This document shows, piece after piece, positions 11,301 through 21,085 of a stretch of 21,085 nt of DNA. Location of the stretch: assembly GCA_013365325.1 (NCBI GenBank), contig JABVXV010000616.1:1-21085 (forward strand), written 5' to 3'. This stretch comes from Dipetalonema caudispina. Taxonomy: Eukaryota > Nematoda > Chromadorea > Rhabditida > Onchocercidae. The notes under the pieces were generated by a model, which did no database searches, was not told the DNA's origin, and saw nothing but the letters and a program-made list of their open reading frames with translations. A program made the translations under genes and the position numbers. How positions within the stretch are numbered: position 1 is the first letter of the stretch; each line of letters opens with the position of its first letter.

Positions 11301-14300
11301 AAAAGAAAATAAAAAAAAAAAAAAAGGGAAAGAATGCATCATTAAAAAAAGCGAACAATGCATTAATTAATGACAGGCAACATATCTTTCGATCAGAAAT
11401 CCTTTCAAAATTACCGCTTGGATGACCCTTGCATTAGTTAAGTGACCTTCGGTAACAGACTGTATGCATATATCATGCCTTTGAAATATTGCGCGTAATA
11501 TTTCGAATAAATTAAGGTAAAAAAGATTTTTTTCTTTGAAAGATTTTGCACACAATCAAATTTATTTGTTAAAATTAAAATGAAAAGAAATATTTAACTA
11601 ATTAATTTATTCTATAGAAACTAACAAGTAGTAATATGTATAATAGAAGAGAAGATAAGAGGAAAGGAAGAAGGGGAAAATCTTTTGAATATAAATAAGT
11701 ATGAAATTCAGGTTAAGAAGATCGAATAATAAATAGCGATAAATAATTTTTCATCATAGTTATTATTCATTATCACTATTAATTAGAATGAAATTAATCT
11801 AGTAAAATAATTTTGACAAATAAACTGACTGGAATTAAGTAAGAATGAGATTAAAATTAATAATTTAAATAAAAATTATACCATATTTAAATTTGGTCCT
11901 AACTGAGAAATTTTACGTTGAAATCGGCCAAGTGCTGTTTGACAATGTGCTAAACGTTGCTTTTCAACAACTTCCAAATATTCAACACCTTTCCGGAGTA
12001 CGCCATCCGTTACACGCCGTTGTCGTTCAGTTGCTATCGTTTCCTCAACATATGTTTGTTCTTGTTTCATCACTTGCTCTAACAATTTCCGTTTTCTGAC
12101 TGATAACTAAAAAATAAAAATCAAAAAAAAAAAAAAGAAAGAGAAACGATTCGTGAATAATTAATTAGAAATTAGGATTTCAGCAATTTTTCTCGTATGT
12201 TAAGAATAATTCATTTTCTTTTTTTTGCATCAAATTTAACATTGCTTGGGAAATTCGAAACGAAAGAAAAAGAAATATAGGCCAAATGTACCAATTTTTC
12301 GTAGATAAACATTGCTACCAGTAATTTTTGCCGTTTTTTACGATTTAAATAAGATGAAATTAAGGAAGATAATTCGAAAAATAAAATGCAATTTGATAAG
12401 ATAGAATTGCAATACTACTGGTTCCTGCTCCGATAACGATTAAATGAAATAGATATTGAAGAAAGAACTGATTGCAATTATTGCATAATCATGATTACTA
12501 TTGTTATTATTATTATTATTAATTATTATTATTATTGTTACCATTATTATTTTTATTTTTATTAATATTAATATTACTAATTTGCTTAATTATTAATTTT
12601 CTTATTTCGAATAAAGAGTGATAAATTTAAAACCTTAATATTTGACATATGGTCATTGTCGATGAGCTGTTCAACCTTTTCAAGATCACGGCTGGAACTA
12701 TGCAGCAGACGTTTGATTTTCGATAATTCATCACGTTTGGAGGTCAAAAAACGTAATTCGCGATTTGCTAACTGTTCCGTCTGCAATAAATTTCGGAGAA
12801 AAAGCATACGATAAATTATTTTGGCAAAAAAAAAAAAATATACAATAAGTATGCAGTAATTTCGAATCTGTTTTCAGATGTATTATTTATTGTACGATCG
12901 AATTACTAATTACAAAACAAAAAAAAGAAGAAAAAAATTTATTGTACTGAATTCAAAACTCATTTTTGAATTCATTTTATGATTTATCTGGTAATTTAAC
13001 AAAATTTGCTAAATTTTACAGATTCTTATACTGCTTACGATATAATTGAGATAAATAAATAAAAAGAATTGAAATGAGGAAATTATAAGAGTGTAAGATT
13101 ATTCTTTAATTTGTGATGTGCTAAAAATTTTTACTCAAAAATCAAAAGTTGTATATGCAATTAGCACAACAGAAATTGGGATAACGATAAGACAAATAGA
13201 AAAACAATCAGATATGGTAGATATTTGATGTGGGATACGGTACTCGAAATTTTGGTAATTAGATATGGTATAGTAACAGTAAGCAAAATTGAGCGATATT
13301 TTGGTTTTTAAAAAGTACTTTTACTGTGAGTTTACTAAAATTAAAATTTATAATATAGAAAAATGGAAGCATATTAACATACGGCACGAATTGTCCTTTG
13401 TTGAGAATTAAAAATGGCGCGAAGAGGTTGTACGATATCATCAGTTATAGCTGAGCCAAGATTGCTGCAAATATTATAATTTTCAACTAATATTTTCAGA
13501 TACTATAGAAATGATCCATTTCAACATTCATATTACAAATCTATAACCTATAAAAACTTACCCGAATAATTTCCTTATCCTATATTATCTAGTGGATATA
13601 TCATTAAATTGGTACTGTCTTACTTTGTAATTAATTTTCAGTTCTATTTCCATTTAGAAAAAAAAAAAAAAAAAAAACCAAATCTCGAATTGAAATTTTT
13701 TTTCTGATTATTAGATTTAGAACTAGAATAGCTTAAGCAATTGGTTGTTATCATAAAAATTGATCAATAATTTTGATAAAATTTCAATTTACTTGTGTAT
13801 ACTAGCTTGAGCATCAAATTGTTCAGCAACATAACTCCATGCACGATCGATAATCCTTCAAAAACATTTCATTTGATTTATTCATACAATAAATTAATGA
13901 TTGCAAACTTTTAGTGCAAAAATTATTTTAAATTTATCAGAGGGATAAAATCTCCCAGAACGATGACCTCTTAGAATGATAATCATCAGTCATTCGGCGA
14001 AGATTGTCTCCTTGATACATGCATGTGTTGATTGAATGGAAATTGTGCCTATTGCATTGATAACTGGTAAATTTATCTTATTACTTAAATATATACTTAA
14101 AAACTTTAGCAAACAGTACAGTAAATCTATCTTGTTTAATACTTAAATATATATTTAATACATTTTCAACTTTATCAAACACTAAATCTTAAGCCATTTT
14201 TAGTTCTGCAAGTGAATAAAATACAACATTCATCAATATTTCGATTTAAGTAAGTTTTGAAATTTGTTGAATTCAAAAATTTCACGTGCATATATATATA

Positions 14301-17300
14301 CATATATAATATAGAACTTTGAAGTGTAACAAATTAAAAGTTAAATAAATTATTAAATTATATATTCACATATAAATGCATATATGCCCTTATTATTTGT
14401 AACATTTCTGATGTCTTATTCATTAACACACTTTCATATGAAAATAAATTCCTCATTAATGCAACGATTGCTAAATATGTTATTATTATACTTGAATAAT
14501 TACCGTCGGTATGAAATTTAATTAATATTATAAAATGTAAGATTTGTTACATTTACTATGAGTAAAACAACTGATAATATATAAACAATACAAATATATG
14601 TTGTTAGTATTCTTATTTTCAAGTAAATAAGTAAATGTTATCAGATTATGGTACTAAATATAAAATGTCCCTGTAAAGAGGGAAATATTTTAAGTATATA
14701 TGTAAAAAAATGGGTGAGTATTCAGGTAAAGGAAAGGAACGTAATGCACCAACTAAATATATAAGTATTTAAAATTAATTAATAGGTAAAATTACTAATT
14801 GATGATATTTGTGATGAAATAATTTATATAAAAATCATTTCCTATCAGGAAATTTCAATGGATATTGAAAATAGATTTAAAAAAGATAACTTGCATAAGT
14901 TGAACTGCTGATACTTTAGAAATCAAAACAAACAAACCTAAAATAAACTGTAAATAGCAAAGATTATTTATTGGTAAAATTTGAGTAAAAATTTGAACTA
15001 AAACTGAAAAAAATACCCTGGTGATTTCGTTGAAACTTTATGCAATCTTGACGATAATTTTTGCATCGTCTTTGAATATGCAAAATCCAATGAAGCTCTG
15101 TAACACAATTTGAAAGAGAAAAAAAAAAACTGAAGTTTGAAATATTTTGCTTAAAAATATCGATTGATTTTCTTTTTCTTTCAAATTTCTATGAAACAAA
15201 ATTAGTGTACAATCTTATGCGATATTCCAAAATATTTCTCAAAAGACAAAAAAAAAAAAGAAAAAAACCTTTCATCAAAAATTGAAATAATTTCTCGTAA
15301 TATTTCATTATTCGTATGAACAAGTTGACGTAATTGCGGAAATGCTGTTGGCGTCTAAAATGAAACTTTTCATATAAGCATAAATTATTGGCAAAGAAAG
15401 ACAAAAAACTCACATATTTTCAATCCTTAATAAATTTTATTCCTGCTTACATCCAACAAGCTAACAGGAAGAGTATTCATTTTAATCGCATAATACAATT
15501 TAATGAAAACTGATCTGTATAAATTTCAATGAATGTACAAAATTTACAATAATTAATTTAATTATACATAAGGCTTTGAATTTATTTTATGATAAATTTT
15601 AAGATTTAGTCAAAACATTTATGGTGATAAATTTATCCAATAATTTTGCTAAATTTTTATTCTCTTTTTCTTTTTGTTGTTTCAATATCTAGCATGAAAT
15701 CGAAACCATAATTGGCAAATATTTGATGTTTTAATTAGGAGTAAAATCCTTAAGTAAAATATATCCATATATATGCTTATTTAAGGAATCATTAATTTAA
15801 TTTTTAAAATATTTTAGTAATTTTCAAACATAATCTTCATGTTCAATCTTTTAATTTTTCCTTTCCTCCTCTACCCCATCTTTTCTAATTTTTCTTTTTC
15901 TCCAAATTACTAAATCTAATTTTTGATAAGTTTTTATAAAATTTAAAATAAATATATTTAAAAATTTGATGTTTTATAGACTCAATTTTATTCCAGAAAG
16001 CATTTAACTTCTACACCCACAATGATACAATCGAAACATATAATAAATGAAAAAGATCCATTTTCATACTTTACAATTTATTATGCTACAATACATTCAA
16101 TCGTTTATTAATCTTCCCTACCGAATTACCATCAAAAATGGACCAATGGTAGAGAACCGGATCAGTGTAATAAACCGGATCATCATGATTAATTTAACAA
16201 TTTAATATTTGAACTATTAACATTGCAGAAACTCTCCAATATAATGTCAATTATGTTGCTATCATAAGACATATTATACGTAATAATAATCTTTAACCTT
16301 TATAGGGAAAAATAAAATTTTTTTTTCAAAATGATTAAATTTAACTCCTTTCATTTCCTGTTTTCTTTATAATAGTTCATAGAATAGATGTGAAAGAAGT
16401 CCTTGACCTTCCATTCTTTTTGATTTTATTAGAATGAAATCATATCAGCCATTACTATCATTAACAGGCCATAACATTAGTACAAAACAATTTGCTTAGC
16501 AAACAAATATTTAAATAATTTGATGAATCATCCCTTGTAATTTTTATTTCAATTTTATTCAAATATTTCAAACATTTTGTCTGACATTATCCAATAATAA
16601 AATAACGTACAGATAAATTAAATAATCAATAAGTTTATGCATTTTATTTTTAAAAAATTGTTTGATTCCGGAACATAGGATTTTCTATATTACTTTAAAT
16701 TTCATAATAATGATTGAAACTTTTTCCATTATTCAATTTGGAAAATTAAATATTCTGATAGTAATTGATTTGGTGACAAATTCAAATGTTAATGTTACAT
16801 CAACAGATGTACCATTTACTAATTTGTTATTTGTTATTCAAAGTGATTTCAATTTTTTCAAAATTTTTTTCTGCTAAAAAACATCATTGAAAATGTTTAA
16901 ACTTTGTTTTTCTCTTCTATCTCAAAAAAAAAAAATGGCACGAAAAAGATAATTTGGTTCAATTGGAAGGAAAATTTTCAAAAATTTTTTTCAATTTCAT
17001 TCCGAAAAACAAAATCATTGGAAATGATGGACAATAAAAAATTCTTTTTTATGCATGATTGTGAAGGTCAATAAAATTTTACTCATTTTTCTTTTTTTTT
17101 TTTTCCCGAACAATAATTAGACATAAATTGATATTTATCATTTTTAAAAAACATTTTTTTTCAAATAAAAAAGGTAAAAAAGGAAAAACTAAAAAAAATT
17201 TGACACCAAAATTTAAGGAAAAAAACAAATTTTTTTCCTCTTTTTATAGCAAAATTGTTCGTAAATTGAAAATATTAATAAGTATTCGCGGCATTTTTAA

Positions 17301-18238
17301 TTTTTTGATCGTTATTATTTCTAATAATTATTCGGAAATATATTATCCAATGAACAATTTTGTTAAATAACGAAGTACTTTGCATTTCAGATTGAAAATT
17401 GTTGTTCAAAAATGTTTAATTGAAATTAAGACTTCAGAACTTAGCAGTATAAAAATTAAGAGAGGGTAAGAAAGGAAAAGAGAAATTACCTAACCTTGTT
17501 ACCGCTGGAAAAATTTCAAATATATATTTCAAGACTTGATGATATTACTAAATGTACGAATAATTTCAGTTAATAAATTAATCAATCGATTTAATTTGTC
17601 GCTAATTTAGGATGTCTATAGTTTAATACCTGAGATGATGATTTAAAATGTTCTAAGATCATTAAATTAATATGGTTGATAATTTTTCCAGTTCTCTACA
17701 AGTTCTTAAGTATATACATGTATGTATGCATCAATTCATATACATTTCAATTTCGCTATTGTTGCTTAATTTACCTATTTATGCCTTTATATTTCAATGT
17801 GCTTTTGCAATTTCATCATTCTGATAAAATAAACTAATTAAAATTAGAAAGCAATTAACAAGTGATGTGGGAAAAGAAAGAAAGAAAATTTCAACAAGAC
17901 GCAAAAAACTCAATCAAAATTTTTTCCAACAGACTGAATAAGCAAACAAATTTAATGTGATCATATTGTTTTTCTTTCTCTACACCAAAATTAAAAATAA
18001 ACAAATTATAAAACCAAAAAGCAATTATAGTTTAATATTTCTAACAAATCGAACGATCTGTCAAATATTAATTTTCGGATGATTCAAGGTTGAATTGGTA
18101 TAATGATGAAAAGAGATAATTAAACGAAAAAGGGAAAAAATTATAAAATTCAATCTAAACTATTTTGTGATATATTTTAAAGCATTAAAAATCATCGATG
18201 GGATAGTATTAGGTAGAAACATTAGGAAGAGGATTTGA

Positions 18239-18272
<34 letters not shown>

Positions 18273-19643
18273 TATAAATTCTATTAATATTTTATCAATT
18301 TGATTGCAAAAAATTTACAAAATTTTAAAGAATACCGTATATTCCTTTCATTGAAATTAGAAGATTATTAACTCATTTATCATATTATTTTCAAATATTG
18401 CTATGAAAATTGAAAATTATCATAGGAAAATTAATGAAATTTTATTTTCTTCGATTTCTAGTTCTGAAATTTTCGAAACATTTCGCATTTTTTGTTTTCA
18501 TTTTAATCAAATTTTCCAGTGGTAATAATAATGATAGAAAAATCAGAAAGCTAAACATTTATTTAAAGCAATTACACTTTTTGGATTTAAATACTATCAA
18601 TAAATTATAACATTTATGGAAATAGAGAAAAAAGGAAGAAAATAAAATTTTAAATTCAAATTATTACCAATCATTTTACCAAAAATAAAAGCCTAATTCT
18701 TTCTATAATCGTTTTTCTCAATGATATACAGCAATTGCTTCGAAGTACTACTAATTTCCGATTTCATTTTATTAACTGAAGTTGAAATTGAGCTGAATAT
18801 TGCTAAAATATGGTATATCTCAGGGATTTTTGGATTAATTACTGAGTAGATATCGGCATTAGATTTATTATCATCCATTGTAATATCAATATTATCTTAA
18901 CCCATATTTAAAGTTTTCGGGTTGCAAATATATTCATATTGGAAAATTTTATAGTTTAATTAGATCTATCCTTTTTATCAAATACTGTTGAAGTATTTCA
19001 ATAACATGTTTCCAACAATAGAATCATTCATTAATTCATTTTCAATAATATATCAAAAAATCCAAATTACGTTTCAGTACTTCATTCAAAATAAAAAAGA
19101 ATGAAAGAGGAAAGGGAGAACAAAAATAAAAATTAGATAATATTTTAAAATATAAATAAAATTAAATGATGTAAAGAGAATAACGTAATGAGATTTCTTC
19201 TAACGTTAGAGATAACAATAGGAATTATTCAAACCCTTTGTTAATTAATCCAATTAAAAAGTTCCAATTTTTAATTCGTTTGTCTACAATTCCCTTCAGA
19301 TTCTTTCCTCATGAAATCAATGAATTTCCATCATTCTACATGTTAGCCATTATTAACATAGGATGTTAAAATTATAAAACGAAATGAATAAAATTTACCA
19401 TCAGTCGCATGTATATATTTAAATTTAAATTTAGATTTGATCAGTTAAATTTAATTTAAATTCCTATTTAAAAATTTGTCAAAAAATGACGAAAAAAATA
19501 AAACTCACAGAAAATTTTCTAATTAGCATAGATTGTTGATGTAATGTTGGTAAATCAACCAATGATAATTGTGATTTTGATAAGCCATTAAACAATGAGC
19601 CACGTGAAAGAGAACGTCGTAACCGTGACATACGACTATGCAT
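8400..19643 (-). CDS. Nostrin-like F-BAR, HR1-like and SH3 membrane-trafficking adaptor
   Basis: Thirteen exons in coding order: 19643-19509, 15354-15269, 15097-15017, 13855-13793, 13464-13383, 12780-12634, 12106-11882, 11459-11415, 11231-11112, 10412-10269, 9561-9436, 9226-9113, 8753-8400. They total 1722 nt: 573 residues plus TGA, all junctions in frame. Residues 1-45 are basic and Ser-rich (MHSRMSRLRRSLSRGS). Residues about 46-300 are an F-BAR domain: ERASLDFAYSKTMQKL, RAWSYVAEQF, NNLGSAITDDIVQPL, then long helices to KISQLGPNL. Residues about 330-420 are helical and HR1-like (RRRWTLERINAVLHEYL, YVEFLEYLIYKINEAL). The SH3 (about 499-568) shows RVLYDF, EDELDV, GSDW and GRFPTSYV, with a longer loop than usual before GRFP. 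Domain order and spacing fit nostrin (human about 506 residues); CIP4/TOCA share the order, but their SH3 and F-BAR signatures fit less well. Expected role: membrane curvature and recruitment of dynamin and actin regulators in endocytosis. Several donors are weak. Confidence 0.85.
9241..9252. repeat. Homopolymer-rich intron stretches (A and T runs to about 9430)
   Basis: The intron between exons 9561-9436 and 9226-9113 is dominated by A and T runs and holds no coding signal. The A run at the left end of this stretch is marked. Confidence 0.5.
9562..10268 (-). other. Nostrin-like intron, about 700 bases
   Basis: AT-rich with no convincing exon. A good GTAAGT donor-like site occurs at about 10136-10141 after the short frame MNKVSVIV, but no acceptor gives an in-frame exon there. 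Confidence 0.6.
10413..11111 (-). other. Nostrin-like intron, about 700 bases
   Basis: AT-rich, with degenerate ATT/TTA patches around 10875-10915 and A runs near 10945-10960. I see no exon or RNA gene. Confidence 0.6.
11415..11459 (-). CDS. 45-nt internal exon of the nostrin-like gene
   Basis: This short exon reads SVTEGHLTNARVIQA. It lies between a GCATACAG acceptor and a GTAATT donor and is phase 0 at both ends, so it can be included or skipped without changing the frame. Including it joins GPNLNM to MFERCMNAL, at the end of the F-BAR helices. Its GC content is near 47 percent, well above the flanking intron, which supports coding. The longer open frame around it (11367-11555) is mostly intron. 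Skipping it would give 558 residues. Confidence 0.65.
11460..11881 (-). other. Nostrin-like intron, about 420 bases
   Basis: Between a GTATAA donor and a GCATACAG acceptor. AT-rich; nothing further recognised. Confidence 0.55.
12107..12633 (-). other. Nostrin-like intron with a degenerate ATT repeat
   Basis: About 530 bases. Its main landmark is an imperfect (ATT)n and TTATTA tract at about 12500-12560. A somewhat GC-richer patch near 12415-12440 has no open frame of note. The donor is the weak GTTTTA after AAG. Confidence 0.55.
12781..13382 (-). other. Nostrin-like intron, about 600 bases
   Basis: Bounded by a GTATGT donor and a TTGCAG acceptor. It is AT-rich with an A run near 12826-12838. 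The minus frame at 13259-13441 overlaps the neighbouring exon in a different frame and is a shadow. Confidence 0.6.
13465..13792 (-). other. Nostrin-like intron, about 330 bases
   Basis: Bounded by a GTAAAT donor and a TTGCAG acceptor, with an A run at about 13659-13677. No other feature is visible. Confidence 0.6.
13937..14063 (-). CDS. Possible alternative terminal exon or decayed exon in a nostrin-like intron
   Basis: An island of about 40 percent GC in an intron otherwise near 22 percent. On the minus strand, after a TTTACCAG acceptor at 14064-14067, it reads YQCNRHNFHSINTCMYQGDN, continues through dibasic RR and KR pairs, and ends SSFWEILSL and TGA. The first base completes a codon left in phase 2, which matches the upstream exon ending at 15017 (GG plus T gives Gly). 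That splice would yield a short protein cut off in the F-BAR. I do not recognise the peptide. The plus strand also has acceptor- and donor-like ends (13931-13940 and 14066), but all three frames are stopped there. Confidence 0.35.
14066..14187. repeat. Imperfect tandem duplication of about 55-65 bp
   Basis: GTAAATYTATCTT, ATACTTAAATATATAYTTAA and TTTATCAAACA/TTTAGCAAACA elements occur twice in the same order, the second copy starting near 14120. It lies in the nostrin-like intron beside the GC-rich island. Confidence 0.5.
14188..15016 (-). other. Rest of the long nostrin-like intron
   Basis: AT-rich sequence with a TATA/CATATA patch at about 14288-14312. No coding or RNA signal was seen between the tandem duplication and the next exon at 15017. 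Confidence 0.6.
15451..15480 (-). CDS. Alternative first coding exon of the nostrin-like gene
   Basis: ATG at 15478-15480 opens MNTLPVSLLD and runs into a GTAAGC donor, phase 0, the same phase as the distant first exon. Joining it to the exon 15354-15269 would give a 538-residue protein lacking the 45-residue basic N-terminus but keeping the whole F-BAR. A TATACAG acceptor about 35 bases upstream of the ATG could take a spliced leader. Whether it is used is inference; it might also be a 5' extension of a cassette exon. Confidence 0.5.
15481..15517 (-). promoter_or_regulatory. Possible spliced-leader acceptor and 5' UTR of the short isoform
   Basis: On the minus strand TTTATACAG ends at 15516-15517, followed by about 35 untranslated bases before the ATG of the alternative first exon. 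An internal promoter in the 4 kb intron would be needed. Confidence 0.3.
15518..18240 (-). other. First nostrin-like intron, distal part: no supported gene
   Basis: Long AT-rich intron sequence. The plus-strand frames at 16662-16877 and 17128-17370 are Phe, Ile, Lys and Asn rich and have no family resemblance or splice support. A slightly GC-richer patch at about 16115-16190 contains the ten-base direct repeat AACCGGATCA at 16155 and 16173. Confidence 0.6.
18242..18269. repeat. Poly-T run of 28 bases
   Basis: Twenty-eight consecutive T on the plus strand in the first nostrin-like intron, followed by a TATATA patch. The length is likely imprecise. Confidence 0.9.
18270..18692. other. Intron sequence, no supported gene
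   Basis: AT-rich. The plus-strand frame 18410-18610 is a chance ORF: mostly Phe, Ile, Lys and Leu, with no start context and no resemblance to a family I know. Confidence 0.55.
18693..18878 (-). CDS. Small open frame nested in the nostrin-like intron, 61 residues, function unknown
   Basis: It runs from ATG at 18876-18878 to TAG at 18693-18695. The peptide starts MDDNKSNADIYSVINPKIPE and continues with an amphipathic helix-like segment (HILAIFSSISTSVNKMKSEI, then STSKQLLYIIEKN). Composition is balanced and GC is near 33 percent, higher than the surrounding intron. It lies on the same strand as the host gene but is not in phase with the first exon through any acceptor I could find. It may be a real small helical protein, an exon of an undetected nested gene, a pseudogene remnant or chance. 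I do not recognise it. Confidence 0.3.
   Translation of the reverse strand: MDDNKSNADIYSVINPKIPEIYHILAIFSSISTSVNKMKSEISSTSKQLLYIIEKNDYRKN
18879..19508 (-). other. Intron sequence next to the nostrin-like first exon
   Basis: AT-rich sequence between the nested frame and the first exon donor (GTGAGT at 19503-19508). No exon, RNA or repeat recognised. Confidence 0.55.
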
Positions 19644-20189
19644 TTTCCTTTTTTTTCCCTTTTTTTCCTTTCACTTATTTCAGGCACCAATCATCAAAAT
19701 TGATCCGTTTTAACCCTTAATATTTCATTTCATATACTCATCAAAATTTGCATATTTTACAAAAAAAAGGAAAAAAGTTCAAATTTAAATTTAATCAATG
19801 AACCGGTATAATTGTATATAAAATCGCTGCTGTTTGTTGAATTGATCTTGTATTATTCGTAAGATGGTAGCAATCAATAATCGATCAATTGTTAATTAGC
19901 TAACAGAATGAAGAGGATTATTCGCCGTATAACAGCTAAAAATAATTTTAAATCTGTATATTTAATACAACAAAGAAATGTAATACGTATGTATATAAGA
20001 ATCGAAATTATTCACATACAAATAAATAACAGCAAAAAAAGAAATACAATATGAATGAATAAATATATATAAAAATAGGAAATATATAAATCCGTCATAT
20101 ATATAATAATATGGAATATATTTTAGAACAGAAAAAGTTTGTCTGTCTGCTTGTAAGACAATTTTAAATCGGAGAAATGAAATTTGTCT
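19644..20189. other. Upstream flank of the nostrin-like gene
   Basis: A/G-rich on the sense strand just before the ATG (GGAAAAAAAAGG-type runs at 19645-19670). No strong acceptor stands close to the ATG, unlike troponin T, so the 5' UTR may be longer. Nothing else is recognisable; a minus-strand frame at 19962-20258 has no support. Confidence 0.5.
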
Positions 20190-20356
20190 ATTCCACTTTA
20201 CCCAAACCCAAACGGATCGTTCGCCCGCTTGACAACCTTCTCCTTCCCACTTCAACAATCAACAAATTGACATATACGCTATTGATGGTAAATCCTCCCT
20301 CCTCTGTATCACCTCTCTCTGCAGTATACTACAACAGCAGCAGTTATAGTGTCGTG
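20190..20356 (-). promoter_or_regulatory. GC-richer patch, candidate promoter or non-coding first exon
   Basis: Between about 20190 and 20356 the base composition rises to about 44 percent GC, with GA-rich tracts on the minus strand (GGAGGGAGG, CAGAGAGAG) and GGGTTTGGGTAAAG, which includes a GTAAAG donor-like site. It lies 0.55-0.7 kb upstream of the nostrin-like start. That fits a core promoter or a 5' UTR exon. A plus-strand frame of 94 residues crosses it but looks non-coding. Confidence 0.3.
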
Positions 20357-20357
20357 C

Positions 20358-20388
<31 letters not shown>

Positions 20389-20392
20389 GCAA
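20357..20392. repeat. (CAA)n microsatellite
   Basis: About twelve CAA units with one CAG interruption near the right end; a short CAGCAGCAG lies just upstream at 20335-20343. In the plus frame it would read poly-Gln. Confidence 0.9.

Positions 20393-21085
<693 letters not shown>

Noticed and set aside
11893..12099. Plus-strand frame over nostrin-like exon 12106-11882
   Set aside because: Antisense shadow of the F-BAR exon; the minus-strand reading gives a coherent helical segment that joins its neighbours in frame.
13937..14063. Hammerhead ribozyme or C/D snoRNA in the GC-rich island (CTGATGA and CTGA motifs on the minus strand)
   Set aside because: No GAAA element follows to complete a hammerhead core, and no terminal stem flanks the C-like and D-like boxes. 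Motif matches of this length arise by chance.
16662..17370. Two plus-strand intron ORFs of 71 and 80 residues
   Set aside because: Extreme Phe/Ile/Lys/Asn composition, no splice or start context, and no resemblance to known proteins: typical chance ORFs in AT-rich DNA.

Overview
The window looks like nuclear DNA from a nematode. It is very AT-rich, its genes are split by many introns of tens to hundreds of bases, most splice acceptors read TTTCAG or TTTTAG, and it carries an invertebrate troponin T. Introns are much longer than is typical for Caenorhabditis, so a clade III (filarial or spirurid) worm is a reasonable guess, but that is inference. I saw no bacterial operon, rRNA, tRNA, CRISPR array or recognisable transposon.

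Layout. (1) 1-115 is an (ATT)n microsatellite. (2) 145-1233, plus strand: the last three exons of an ABCG (White-type) half-transporter whose 5' part lies left of the window. (3) 1234-2709: a non-coding gap between two convergent genes, holding a degenerate 29-30 bp tandem repeat. (4) 2710-6493, minus strand: a complete nine-exon troponin T gene (392 residues), the thin-filament subunit that anchors the troponin complex to tropomyosin in muscle. (5) 6494-8399: intergenic, with the presumed troponin T promoter. (6) 8400-19643, minus strand: a nostrin-like gene of thirteen exons (573 residues), F-BAR, then a helical HR1-like part, then SH3. Such proteins bind and curve membranes at endocytic sites and recruit actin regulators. 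It has a second possible first exon at 15451-15480, after a 4 kb intron. (7) 19644-21085: upstream region with a GC-richer patch, a (CAA)n run and a terminal (ATT)n microsatellite.

All exon models were assembled by hand from reading frame, splice-site phase and protein family resemblance. Every junction in the troponin T and nostrin-like models keeps the frame, which is strong internal support. The three genes show no functional link. I found no unknown multi-gene system. The most interesting leads are two exon-like islands inside nostrin-like introns, an alternative start for that gene, a strong unused acceptor in the ABCG gene, and the contrast between strong troponin T donors and weak nostrin-like donors.
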